NCBI GenBank assembly: GCA_014706295.1
Contig: JACSVZ010000007.1
Coordinates: 47,382,975 to 47,446,974 of the forward strand
DNA from: Lycocorax pyrrhopterus obiensis
Lineage: Eukaryota; Chordata; Aves; Passeriformes; Paradisaeidae
Direction: 5' to 3'
Length of the DNA: 64,000 bases
Of this stretch, positions 52,059 to 62,419 are shown one piece after another. The notes below the pieces were generated by a model. That model searched no databases. It saw only the letters and a list, made by a program, of their open reading frames with translations, and was not told where the DNA came from. The translations under genes and the position numbers were made by a program. How positions within the stretch are numbered: the stretch's first letter is position 1; each line of letters starts with the position of its first letter.

Positions 52059-53375
52059 CTTTTACATCAAGATTAGGCAAGAGAAAAATAATGTAAATTA
52101 TGGTATTTTTTAAAACTACTTAATGCAACATTTGCATGTAAGCTAATCAATTCCCAGTTCTGAAATGATGATACACTCTAAGTTACTGCATTAGCAAAAT
52201 GTTTTAGAAAGGGCACAATATAAAGATGAACAAGGTAAAAACGATTTTATACTGACTATTCCTTTTTGCCACTGTGAACACTGTTCAAAAGTAATGCGCC
52301 TACAACACCTACAACTCTCTCATTTTTCATTTTAAAAGTAGATATTTTGAAAAATTGAACAAACAAATTGAAAATTTCAAATTTGCAAAGCTTTGAAAAT
52401 ATAGACTATAAGATACGCAAAATTACTTTCCAAATCTACCCTTTTCATTGACAACTTAGGTACTTTAAACATTGTGTTTTGAATTTTTTTTCCATGAATG
52501 TTACAAACCACTTATTCAAATTATTAGTTCAATTTAATCCTACTGAATGCATTCTATCAGAGCAGTATCAGCTGATCAATCACTTACGTTATGAATTCAC
52601 TTCCAGATTCATCTGGAAAATAAAGCATCTCAAACAGGGCTACTGTAGACTGTGTGCAGCAGACAGCAAGACAAACAAAAGCACAATGCTTGAAACAGTT
52701 AAGTCCTTTGAAATAACTCACTAAAAATAACACTTCAAAAGCTACTTTTACTTCATGGCAAAAAGCTGAATGCATGCTTATCAGATCATCCCAACTCTGA
52801 TCTGCCATATGTTTCCCTCTTTTCAAGGACCATAGTCCTGTCTGAGATCAGGAAGAAAAAGGCAGAGGATCTGAAAGTCCATCAGCTCAGAGGTTCCTGA
52901 TAAAGTTTTCTTTTTCAGTTTGGTGATGGGACATCCTCTGCTGTTTAACATGAATGAGAAAGAATCTCCACACCTACTTCCCAACAAGAATGAGAAAAAA
53001 ACCCTTTTTGCTTTGGTTTCCTTTCCTTGGTCTGTCATGAGAAGTAAAAAAGATGTATAGCCACAACCAAGGAAATTGGTAAAACCTGTGGCATAAATGA
53101 GTGAAGAAATATGAGTCATAGAGACAATGAGAGGCAGTAACAGCAAATAGGTGGGGTGAATGGCCAGAGATTTCCTCTAACAGCTGGAGGAGCTCCTACT
53201 ACTGCAGACAGAGCTACAGTCTAGAACGCCATAGTCCACTGACCCTGCCTTTATTTATAATAACATAATCACCATCTTTATTAGTCTAGTACTGCTTTAT
53301 TTCCTTCAGGTGTTCTGTTTTGCTTAATTGTTTCAGAATTTAATATTCCAAATATTAAGAAGAAAAAATCCTTAC
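52059..53375 (-). other. EFCAB11 intron 4
   Basis: This is a short intron of 1.3 kb between exons 4 and 5. The segment 52820-53230 is less AT-rich, but I could not match it to a gene or repeat. Confidence 0.5.
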
Positions 53376-53476
53376 GTTGCGTATCAAGAGCTGTAAATAT
53401 TTACTTGTTTCATTACTGTTTAACTGTGCAACCTTCTTTGCACTCATGAGATTTAAAAACTTTTCAAATAATGGAC
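53376..53476 (-). pseudogene. EFCAB11: EFCAB11 exon 4 with 1-nt deletion
   Basis: A 101-nt exon lies between an acceptor (catttttctag, then GTCCA) and a donor (CGCAAC, then gtaagg). The first frame gives PLFEKFLNLMSAKKVAQLNS and NETSK, matching human ILLEGFLNIVRKKKEAQ and RNEVRH position by position. Homology then jumps to another frame, which reads IFTALDTQ against human IFTAFDTY. One base is missing in the run agtaaatattt at the junction. With that base the exon would be 102 nt and end in phase 1, exactly what exon 5 needs. Left as it is, the frame runs on as YLQLLIRN and joins exon 5 out of frame. Confidence 0.8.
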
Positions 53477-55594
53477 CTAGAAAAATGTAAAATATAAATA
53501 AATCTCCCTGGGAAAAAAAAAATGCCTGTTTCATTTTTCTCCTTAAAAATATGTATGACTAAGGTCTACTGATTATGAATAGTTCTAATTATATAAACAA
53601 AAATAAAACTGAAATAATAATCTTCAAAGTTAGAGCATAATCATGAAAACACTTCAATCTAGTTACTTCTTTTCACATATTTTCTATACTTGAGTATAAT
53701 GCTTCTGTTTACCTCTACTTTTTTCTTGTTACCTGCCATCTCATGTTTCTTTACACTGGAGAGAAACCTGGACTTTTCTAAGGCAATAGCATTTGCATGA
53801 CATGGATAAAGATCCATACTGCATAAACAATCTATCTGGCATCATTCCCAGAAGCAAAGTCTGAAATAATGTATAACCTCAGCTATAGATTCCTGTGAAA
53901 CTCATAATAAAATTGAGTGTAAAACTGAATTGGTTATTCCTTCTGCACTCTATATGAAAGTCTTTACTTCTACATTTATCTTACCTCTCTATTGAAGAGA
54001 AAATGAAAGAAATTAAAATGTAAATCTTGTTTTTAAGTTCTTAATTGACCATTTTTTCTAAAATCAAAGTAAAACATAAAAATTAAGAAACAAAAATCTG
54101 ACCCCCAAAAGTTGAGGCCTCTTCATAAAACATGCAAAAATCCTGATAAAAAAATTATGCAGATGCGTGTTTTTTTGGAAAAGGGATCCCACTTCAGCTT
54201 AATATTTAAACACAGATGAATACTCTTTTCCCATAATTTCTGACATACGACTTATTTTCATTTTAAACAAATTAGTTTTCTTGAGAAGGCAAGATGACTG
54301 CATCCTACAGGAATTTTTCCTTTATCTAATAACATAACAAAAGCTCTGCACTTCTTTTTCTTTTGATTCATTCATATCCTTTCTCCAGTGGTTCAAAAGC
54401 ACAACTCCTTCAGCTCCACCTGCTGTCTCAATTCAAGTCTGTGTACAAGTGTACAGATTTCCAGTGCCTCTTTGCTTATTCTTCTTGGAAAATCATATAT
54501 TAAGAACTATTACCATCTCAGTTTCCAGGATTACACAGTCTTGCTGCTTTCAACTGCTAGGTTCTGTACATGCACCATTTCTGTAATAACAGAGGTTGCC
54601 CAAACATGCTGAACTTGCCTGCATGAGCAGCTTTCCATTCAATTGGATGACTATGGAAGTGAAACGATAAAAAATAGTATAAGCTTTCCATGCATTTATT
54701 CCTTCTCTTTCAGAGCAACATAAGAGCCCAGAAAATTATAGTACACAATTTTCCTTTTATAGAACGACTCCTATAATAGAGTCCCGCCTATTCATTGATC
54801 TTGAGAGCTGCCGACTCATGCGCTACTAGAACAGGCTGCAAAGCTATGTCAACACACAAAAAGGACATCTTAAAAATTATAAAAGCCATTAGGTATTAAC
54901 AAATCCATAATCTATCTTCGTATCTTAGTTCACTATTTCTGGTTCAGATATTCACGTGGTTTTTCTCTTGGAAAAAAAAACCAAACCAAACAATTCTTAT
55001 ATTGTATTTGTTGCCTAAATTAAAGATTTACAAGTAAGGGTGTGGCTTAACAAGCATGTTTTCTAGCATCAACATTAGAATAAGCAGAATCAGCTTCCAT
55101 AATGCCTTTCAAATATATTGATACAAATATCTGTGGAGCCATGTGGCAAAAGGGAAGAGGGAATTTATCGATAAAAGCAACCTCAGTTTTTTGCAACTTC
55201 ATTTTTTATATGAATAATTTATCCAATAAGACTTGCCACATGACCCCACAAACAGAAGTTTAGGTGTAATTGGTAAGGTCAACGATAACAAAACCCAAGC
55301 AGGACTATATAAATTAGAAGCTTATTTATTGAATTATGGTGTAGGACTCTAGTATTTTCCCAAGTTAATAGTGTATCATTACCAAAAAACTCACCGAAAT
55401 TTTCATCACTTACCAACTTGGATGCTAAAAATCACTAAATACTTTTCTCTGTCATTAATCAATATAATGTTGCTATTAAGAAATGCCACCTTGAGCGGCA
55501 AGAATAAGTTCAAGCTAAATGTAACATAGAAGCACTAAAAGTATTACAAAACAAAATGAAATCTCTTTAATAGCCATGATGGGCTCATTTACAG
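53477..55594 (-). other. EFCAB11 intron region
   Basis: Intronic AT-rich DNA upstream of exon 4. Exon 3 (about 49 nt in human) should lie between here and 59875. I found only one weak candidate, at 53768-53818 (see rejected items). Confidence 0.4.
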
Positions 55595-56030
55595 AATCAA
55601 AGCATCATTTAGGTTGGAAAAGACCCTTAAGATCATTTAGTCCGACCATTAACTCAGCACTGCCATGTTCACCACTAAACCATGGCCCTAAGTACCACGT
55701 CTACATGTATGTTAAATACCTCCAGAATCATCACCACTTCCCCAGGCAGCCTGTGCCAATGCTTGATAGACCTTTCGGTGAAGGAATTTTTCCTAATATC
55801 CAATCTAAACCTCCTCTGGTGCAACTTGAGGCCATCTCCTCTTGGACTCTTGCTTGTTGTTGGGAGAAGAGACTGACCCTCACCTGGCTACAACCTCCTT
55901 TCAGGTGATTGTAGAGAGTTACAAGGTCTTTCCTGATCTTCCTCTTCTCCAGGCTAAACAACCCCAGTTCCCTCAGATGTTCCTCATATGACTGACCCTC
56001 CAGACCCTTCATCAGCTTCATGATTTGTAC
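55595..56030 (-). mobile_element. CR1 LINE 3' end, inverted
   Basis: This is a minus-strand CR1 tail. The plus strand starts with the reversed end 'tcatttaggttggaaaagacccttaagatcatttagtccgacc', then 'accactaaaccatggccctaagtaccacgtctacatg', 'ccaggcagcctgtgccaatgcttgatagaccttt' and 'cttctccaggctaaacaaccccagttccctcag'. It ends at 'agacccttcatcagctt'. On the minus strand the polyprotein remnant is visible ([19 protein letters not shown]). It is well preserved and 5'-truncated, and belongs to the CR1 subfamily with the GGTTGGAAAAGACC end. Confidence 0.94.
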
Positions 56031-59000
56031 ATATTATACAACAGTAGCATCTATGGCATTTAAGTAAGAAAATATTTAATTCTAATTAAAATAAAACCAC
56101 CTTTTTATCCAAAAAAAGATGTATATATGTAGTCCTAATAGAGTCCTAATCAATATCCAAATCTCAAAATCAGTATGTTTAAACAAATATGCTTAACTTT
56201 ATACTAATTTGAGTTCTTTATACACAAAGGAACTGTAATATTCAAATCTAACTTCTGGAGCATCAGCACCCACATCTGTTATTTCCTCTAAACAATGAAA
56301 GAAATTTATGTTTTAATATTCAGATTGGAAACCATATTTACTGAAGACTACCTGGATCAAAATTAATTTGGTAAATCTGTCTAAAATAAAAACTTCAATA
56401 AAAAAAAATAAAACAATGAGGAGGAAATGCAAAAAATATTTGTATCATTTATGCTTCCACAGCTTTTCTGAAACCCATCTTATGTACTATATGTTTCCTT
56501 TAGTGTCTTTCAACAGGTTCTTACCTCACAGCTTTATCAGATAGGAACACTGGAGTGACACTTGTTGATTAGCAAATTTCCAAGATTAACCAATATTAGT
56601 GTGTTACCAAGATTCTTTACTAATACAAAAGCAATAAGCTAAATTACATGATTAAAACAATAAAAAAAAAGATTTTTTAGAACTGATTTAGGAGGTGACC
56701 AAGAGATCCCTGCAAAACATCTTGGAACTATATAAGGAACAGAGAGGGAGTATATAGCCAAGTAAAGCAGAGAAGTCCACTTTGAGCTATATTTATATAG
56801 TTTTTTGACACGACTGAGTGCTTATGAGTCTAAATTCTTACATTCATGTTATCAGAGTACAAGACTGCACATAACTGCAGCACTGAGACAACCACCTGAG
56901 AGGAGAGCACGTGTAAGCAGATTCCAGAGCAACCTAAGCTTATTCCATTCGGGAGAAGGGACAAGCCAAATATGGTGAGAGAAGTTAAGCTAAAGCTGTA
57001 TGTTCCATCTGGCCTGCAGCACTTTCCCCATGACCATGTCAGGTATATAAACAGACTAGTGAGTCCTGTTCAGAAAGTTTTGATAAGATGTGCCAGGAGA
57101 GCAGCTGGAAGAAGCCTTGAGCTCAGACTGCCCTCCTTTACTCTGGACATCAGGGTATCCTGCTGTTGGTATCTTGTTCAGCAGCAGCTGTTGACCTACT
57201 GTTTTTCTCCTGTGAAGGTACAGCGTTGGGTCAAGGAAAACGCCAGACATTGGGGGTCTGGCCTCCCAGGAACAGTGCAGAGAGTGCTTTTAGTTTGATC
57301 TAAAAGTAACAGTACCAAGAAGGAAACTTCAGCTTGGGAAATGACGTATTTTCATAACTACAATTCCTGCAGTCCCCTTTTCATTTGAAACATTAAATGC
57401 TAGCAGCTAGTTAGCTGAATGGTTGCTGAAATATAAGGGCATTTTAGATGACTTCAACTAATTTTGGGGAAAAGAGGATCACTGAACCAAACTATCAGAG
57501 AAAGAAAAAAAAGTCACATAGACGTGATTCCGACAACGTTGCTAGTTCCCAGAAATGACAGTATTTATATGCAAATATACATACAGTATCAGTTCAACAA
57601 TGAGGTTAATCTCTGTTTTCGTTTTTTCCAGTTATTTGCCTCAGAAGGCTTAATTTTAAACATTAACATTCAGTAAAGTTCAAAATTTCTAGGACTAACC
57701 ACACTAAAATAATATTTTACAAATAATATAGCATTGTTATAACAAATTATTTTGAAAAATCAAGTGGACTAGGAATGTGATTCAAATTCTCAGGGTTCAC
57801 CTTTTCCAATGAAGTGTTCATTCATGACATCTAGTGGGTAAAGTTAGTATTACTTTTAATTTATAGAATAAATGCAAACATGACCACAAAAAAATACAGC
57901 AACAATTTACTAAAAATTCAGTTGCTTGATTGCAGTTGATGATGCTTAGCAATTGCCACTTCTACTGAAAAAACTATGTCAGTACATAGTGCAGCTGAAC
58001 AAACAGTTTCACCTTAAGAAGTAATGTGTGCACACTATTCTCCACGTCTTGCAAAAGCAATTGAAAGGACTCACCTTGCCAGGGCTGTTCTTAGTAGCTC
58101 CCAAAAAAATACAAGGTCTGTTCCTATAGCCTAGGATTTCAAGACTTTTCAATGAATATACACAATAACATGCTCAATAACTGGTTCCTAACAATCAACT
58201 CTTAGAATTGCAACATCTGCATTTGGTTCTTCTCTGGTGCACAGAGAAAGTTGTGTTTCTCAGAACTAGATTAAAAACCGTGCACATGTTGAAAGGAACA
58301 TACACAGGACCTAGTCATCAGCAAAAGCAAAACATGTGGCTGTGCCACAAAGCTTACCTAATGCACACTAGCAAAAGACACCAAAAAAAGTATCTGCCTC
58401 CCCAGGGACCTTTTAGGGATCTTCACAATGAGCAGTAATTGGCTAAAGGGCAACAGTTGCTGGAATTGGGCCCACTTAAGGAGCTAGCAAAACCACTAGA
58501 TGACAGAATCAGCTCTAGAACAAAGGTTTCTTAATTAATTTTTGTGCAGCTGCACAGACAAAATGGTCTAACAGGTGGTCACGGTACTGCCTAAAGCCAC
58601 AGCAGGTGTGACTTGGCACCTTTTCAGGAAGAAATAACGAAACCTGCATTGCCTGTCTTCCCAGGAGTCCTCTACTTCTATTCTCTTTCCAAGGAGATGC
58701 CATCAGTGACTCATGCACAGAACCTGCTCTTGTTTAAATGCCTTAAGCATGTTTTGAGTACTCCTGCTGGAAGAAACATCCAGGGAATTTGACAGAACAC
58801 TTAATTTTTATATGGTAAAAATAGCTAGGAGAAGATAGATAAGGAAGAAGCTGAGCATTTTCAGATTCGTAATTCAGCAGTTAAAACTCATGTTAGAAGC
58901 CTTAAGCATTTTTAGATCTGGCCATAGTTCATTGAGAAAATGTTCACCCGCAGCTGAAATGTGTCAGAAATTACTACTTTCGTAGTTTACTAAAATATTT

Positions 59001-59875
59001 TTGTGGGTTTTACTCTAAATTATCATAGACACAATTTTGTTTATGACCTTGTCAAGACAATTTTTGTAAAATACATAGTTAATGAAAAAAATAATAATAA
59101 TTAGTCCCAAGTGGTCCTTGGAGAAGAAGATTGCTCAAGCTGGAGAAGAAATACGATTCATCACTTCTATACTTTATATATATACTTTATAGCAGATTGG
59201 TCTCATTTACTGACATGCCATGAGAAAGACTCACAGACACACTGAATTTATTCTGAAGTCTTTTGTGTTCTTCATATTCTTTTTTTAATTCACTTGTACC
59301 TACTTGAGTAAAAATATGACTTCCAAAACTACATCAAGCTATACAATTTATTCTGTATTTTCCTGTGAGTATGGGAACACATTATTTCTCTCAATTAATC
59401 CTTTCTTAAGATTTTTGTGGAGCTGTAGATTTACATTTGAGAAGTCATGGCTAAAAATGTCCAATTATTACCTGAAACTAAAACCATATGTATTTTTGAT
59501 AATACATGTTTATTATTGGGACATGCAGCAGTTTCACATTTACTGAAACCACTGAAATAAAGAAACTGAACATACCACTAATAAAAACCAGTAACAAGCT
59601 CAGTAAGTCATGTACTTCATATGTCTTGTACACATATGAAATACAATACATCCTTCTGCTCATCACAGTGTTCAGCAGAAAAGGCAGGGGTTTGATTTAT
59701 TTTTTTTAATAAATACCTGCAGATTAGAAAATGACTTTTAGGATCTGTAGGTATTTCTGTTTACCACACCTACAGCAATCCACTCCAATTAGTGTAGACC
59801 AGTCAGTACACAGTGCTCTCAATAGTGAGACATCTATAAGCTGGATCCTCAGAACGTAAATGAAAAAGTATATGC
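56031..59875 (-). other. EFCAB11 intron region with LTR-like segment
   Basis: Intronic DNA between the inverted CR1 and exon 2. Between about 56680 and 57310 the composition rises in GC, and a TATA-like 'aggtatataaacag' occurs near 57041-57054, which could be part of an unrecognised LTR. A donor-like 'gccctggcaaggtgagt' on the minus strand near 58075 has no matching EFCAB11 coding sequence. Nothing else is recognised. Confidence 0.35.
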
Positions 59876-59975
59876 CTTTGAGAGTTTGTAGCAAAAAAAC
59901 ATTACTAGACCTACTGTAGAGTCTTCTCTGCTTAAATATATTGCCTTTGCTATCTTCACTGCACGCTTCAAAAAC
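59876..59975 (-). pseudogene. EFCAB11: EFCAB11 exon 2 with 4-nt insertion
   Basis: This exon is 100 nt; the human protein predicts 96. The acceptor is good (ctttctttctgtag). The first frame gives VFEACSEDSKG, matching human VFKACDEDHKG, the start of the first EF-hand loop. After four extra bases (aata) homology continues in a second frame as YLSREDSTVGLVMFFCYKLSK against human YLSREDFKTAVVMLFGYKPSK. The exon ends CTCTCAAAG followed by gcatat, so the donor has GC in a poor context where GT would be expected. Uncorrected, the frame runs through the exon as NIFKQRRLYSRSS. Several substitutions at conserved sites (FGY to FCY) also suggest relaxed constraint. Confidence 0.8.
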
Positions 59976-60959
59976 CTACAGAAAGAAAGTGATATGCATT
60001 AAAAACCAATAAACCTAACCTAGGATTTTTTACTTTGCTTAACTGTTACAGGAAAAATAAAATAGGCACTTGTTGAATAAACTCTATTCATCTACTCTCT
60101 TCCAGTAAAATTGAAAATAGGCCAAGTCCATTTAGTTCCATATTTTTAAGTTAAAATAAAATTTTTCATACTTCTACATTTTATGTGCTTATGACGAAAT
60201 AGCTTTTTGCAAACTTAGAATACACAGCACAGACTTCTAGAAAACAAATCACATTAAATTTGCTTCTACAAGACTGTAAATACTTTCTTGCAAAACACCA
60301 GGCAGCTTTAATTTTCAGTTAAGTCACTACATTGACAGGAACTATGAGGAGAGTGCAATGCCAGTGTAATCAGAAACCACCAAATTTTCTCAAGTACTTC
60401 TAGAAAAAGTGTTTCCAGAGCCTATACTTAGAGAAGAAACTATGCACATAACATACAAAACCATCCAACCTTTCTAAGAGCTTCTCCCACAGGAGACCTT
60501 CAGCAAGAGCTGATAACACAGTATTATACCTTAGAGTAGTGAAGGGTATACACACAGAGCATTTCCGGAAAAAGCATTATACACAACTCTGCGGACAAGC
60601 ACTAAGAAAATTACACAAACCAGCTAAATTTTCAGTAATGCTTTTCCAAGAGTAGCCCGCCAATTTTATTGCGTGCTGGCACTTATAGAATTTGTTAACT
60701 GCAGCCGTAAGCTTACGATAAATTAGGAATAACGAGAACCGAGCGCTCAGTTCACTGCAGAAGCCAAAGTGCGCTTTGATGCGGGCCGCGCTCCTCCTTT
60801 GATTAACACCTGCTTTCCTCCCACTCCTTCCCGAAGTCCTCACGCAGTTATCTCATTAGCGGGGCACTTCAGACACAGTAATTAACACCGCGCCGAACGA
60901 GCCATTATGCAAATACCGCACCTGCCCATGACTAATATTAAGGTCAAATAAAGGCTCTT
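59976..60959 (-). other. EFCAB11 intron 1
   Basis: Intronic, with GC content and CpG density rising towards the right. An octamer ATGCAAAT lies at 60907-60914. I see no other coding segment. Confidence 0.4.
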
Positions 60960-61560
60960 TAGAAAAACTCCGCTCACGGAGTCGCGCCTCCCCTGCGGGT
61001 GCAGCCCCAGGAACCGCCTGAGCGCCTCACGGAGGCCGCGCGCCATCGGCCCGGGGGGAGGGGCGGGGCCGCGCGGGAGGGGCGGGGCTTCGAGGGAGGA
61101 GGGCGGGGCCGAGCCTGGGCCTGGGCCTGCTCTCGCTCCCCATCGCGGGCGCTGCTGCAGCGCCGGACCGGCTGCGAGTCACTGAGTGAGTGAGTGGTGG
61201 CGGCCGCGGAGCGCGGCGGGCAGGGCGGGCGGCGGGGCCGAGCGGTGTGCGGCCCGCCGCGCTGCAGGGCCGGAGCGGCCGCCGGGGCTCTTTGGTGCCG
61301 TGGCCGTGGGTGATGCCTTCTCTGTGCGGCGGCGGCAGGAGCCGCGGTCGCGGCCGCACGGCCCTCGGCGGCGGAGAGGGCGGCGGTGGCCGGCTTCTGC
61401 CGCCGCTGTTTAGGGGGAGGCGCGGCGGAGGGGCATGGGGCTGACGGAGGGAGGCCGCGGTCCCAGAGTGTTCCCGCCGAGGTTGCCAGGAAGCGCCGCC
61501 CCGGCTCGGCCCCGTGCTTCTGAATCCTCTCAGCAGAGCGCGCCGGATCGCTCAGCCGTA
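60960..61560. promoter_or_regulatory. CpG island, likely bidirectional EFCAB11/TDP1 promoter
   Basis: This is a sharp change from the AT-rich surroundings to very GC- and CpG-rich sequence. Three GC boxes of the gggcggggc type lie near 61061-61070, 61079-61088 and 61101-61110 and would bind Sp/KLF factors. No TATA box is seen. EFCAB11 coding sequence begins to the left on the minus strand, and the first TDP1 coding exon lies 0.3 kb to the right on the plus strand, so both are probably driven from here. The repeated gtgagtgagtgag at 61186-61195 offers a consensus splice donor for a non-coding TDP1 first exon ending at 61185 or 61189. The exact transcription starts are inferred. Confidence 0.75.
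60978..61046 (-). CDS. EFCAB11: Tentative EFCAB11 exon 1
   Basis: A minus-strand ATG at 61046 in the CpG island opens 23 codons (MARGLREALRRFLG, then LHPQGRRDS) up to GACTCC followed by gtgagcgg. The donor falls in phase 0, which suits exon 2 beginning with GTT TTT GAA. The last residues (PQGRRDS before VFEAC) are weakly like human PSEHRKWVE before VFKAC. Support comes only from position, phase and the CpG island. An alternative donor within the same exon (CTCC, then gtgagg) gives the wrong phase. Confidence 0.33.
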
Positions 61561-61868
61561 GGGAAATATCTGTATCGGGCAAATCACACCTCTGATTTTT
61601 GGAATGCTTTCCCTATCCTAGCCCGTTCCCCATGTGCACGTTTTCACATTAGCTGCTTCCCATTTGATGGTTGCCCCCATTGCACGTGTTTCTTTGTTTC
61701 CCGGGCACAGAAACGAGCCTTGTACACGATGAAATTTTCCTGGAGATTCTGCCAAATACCAAAGCACTGTCCCTTAGTAATAAAGAAATGGGAACTAGGA
61801 AGGGAGACGAACTTGAGCATAGCAAAAACATCCATTTTTTGTTGGGTGTTTTGTTTTTTCATTCCTAG
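61186..61868 (+). other. Probable TDP1 intron 1
   Basis: The sequence runs from the gtgagtgag donor cluster to a clear acceptor (tgttttttcattcctag) at 61868. The frame upstream of the TDP1 ATG stays open back to 61435, so an automatic caller could extend the protein by 146 residues. That extension has no similarity to TDP1 and crosses the polypyrimidine tract, so I do not accept it. Confidence 0.6.
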
Positions 61869-62419
61869 GAACATGCTTCAGGAGGGTGCACACGGTAAAT
61901 GGACAGTATCTAGCAGTGATGAAAGCGCCGAGGAAAATTCCGACAGTGAAAAACCATGTACATCTTCAGTATCGGATGCTGCATGTGGTACAACAAGTGG
62001 ACCACAGTACCCGTGCTCTGAAGCTAGGAAAGCTGCTCACAAGAGAAAAGCTTCTCCCCTGAAACTCACTGATAAAAGTCTTTCTACAGAAACACCTCCA
62101 GCAGTAAAACAGAGACTAAGCCAAGATGGCTCAGGTTGGTGTCTTTCTAGTAGTGATGAAGAGCCTGAAGATGAGCAAAAGCATGCCCACAGAGAAACAG
62201 TGAAAGAAGAAAAATACGATGCACCCAAAGAGCATCCTTTGAATCTTTGTAAAGATGACAAACTCTCAGAGAATCTGAAAGAAGAGGAGTATAATGAAAC
62301 ATCCAGTCAAGCCCAAGATATCTGGGATTTGGTGAATGGAGGGAATCCTTTCATGTTTTTTCTCACTAAAGTCAGTGGAATCGAACAGAGCTATAATTCT
62401 GGAGCCCTGCACATAAAAG
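61869..62419 (+). CDS. TDP1: TDP1, first coding exon
   Basis: Tyrosyl-DNA phosphodiesterase 1 removes stalled topoisomerase I peptides from DNA 3' ends in nuclear and mitochondrial repair. The exon begins after attcctag. The ATG at 61873 has A at -3 and opens 182 codons plus one base. MLQEGAHGKWTVSSSDES matches the human N-terminus MSQEG..RWTISSSDES. CSEARKAAHKRKASP (residues 48-62), GWCLSSSDEE (88-97), QDIWDLVNGGNPF (148-160) and YNSGALHIK (174-182) are also conserved. The GWCLSS serines correspond to human Ser81, a site of DNA-damage kinase phosphorylation. VKEE at 110-113 fits a SUMO consensus at Lys111. The middle is acidic and disordered, as in the family. The catalytic HKD motifs lie in later exons beyond this window. 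Confidence 0.95.

Larger units (their letters stand above)
5196..61046 (-). pseudogene. EFCAB11: EFCAB11 locus (possibly disrupted)
   Basis: Gene-level entry for EF-hand calcium-binding domain protein 11, a small EF-hand protein of 163 residues and six exons in human; its role is poorly defined. Four exons (2, 4, 5, 6) are recognised by residue-level similarity to the human protein and by matching intron phases. Exon 1 is tentative and exon 3 was not found. Exons 5 and 6 are clean. Exon 2 carries a net +4 nt change and a GC at its donor, and exon 4 carries a net -1 nt change, so the full-length frame is broken twice. The gene is head-to-head with TDP1, as I recall for human. It is typed as a pseudogene because of the frame breaks, but a truncated product from exons 5-6, or assembly errors, cannot be excluded. 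Confidence 0.6.

Noticed and set aside
53768..53818. Candidate EFCAB11 exon 3 on the minus strand
   Set aside because: It has an acceptor-like ttgtttatgcag, and the frame gives IHVMQMLLP then a stop, loosely like human DSVMSSINP. It is 51 nt rather than the expected 49, contains a stop, has a poor donor, and shares too few residues to call.
56350..56380. Third EFCAB11 exon 3 candidate (minus strand, QINFDP before gtagtc)
   Set aside because: The length and entry phase are wrong, the donor is weak, and only Ile-Asn matches.
57803..57832. Second EFCAB11 exon 3 candidate (DVMNEHFIGK on the minus strand)
   Set aside because: The donor phase fits exon 4, but the exon is only 30 nt, the phase from exon 2 does not fit, and similarity to human VMSSINPNTSG is negligible.
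58070..58090. Strong splice-donor sequence (gccctggcaag followed by gtgagt) on the minus strand
   Set aside because: None of the three frames of the preceding bases resembles EFCAB11 exon 3, and no good acceptor lies at a suitable distance.
60974..61582. Long minus-strand open frame of 202 codons across the CpG island
   Set aside because: Its Pro/Ala/Arg-rich composition is what GC-rich DNA yields in any frame, and opposite-strand frames are open too. No protein family is recognised.
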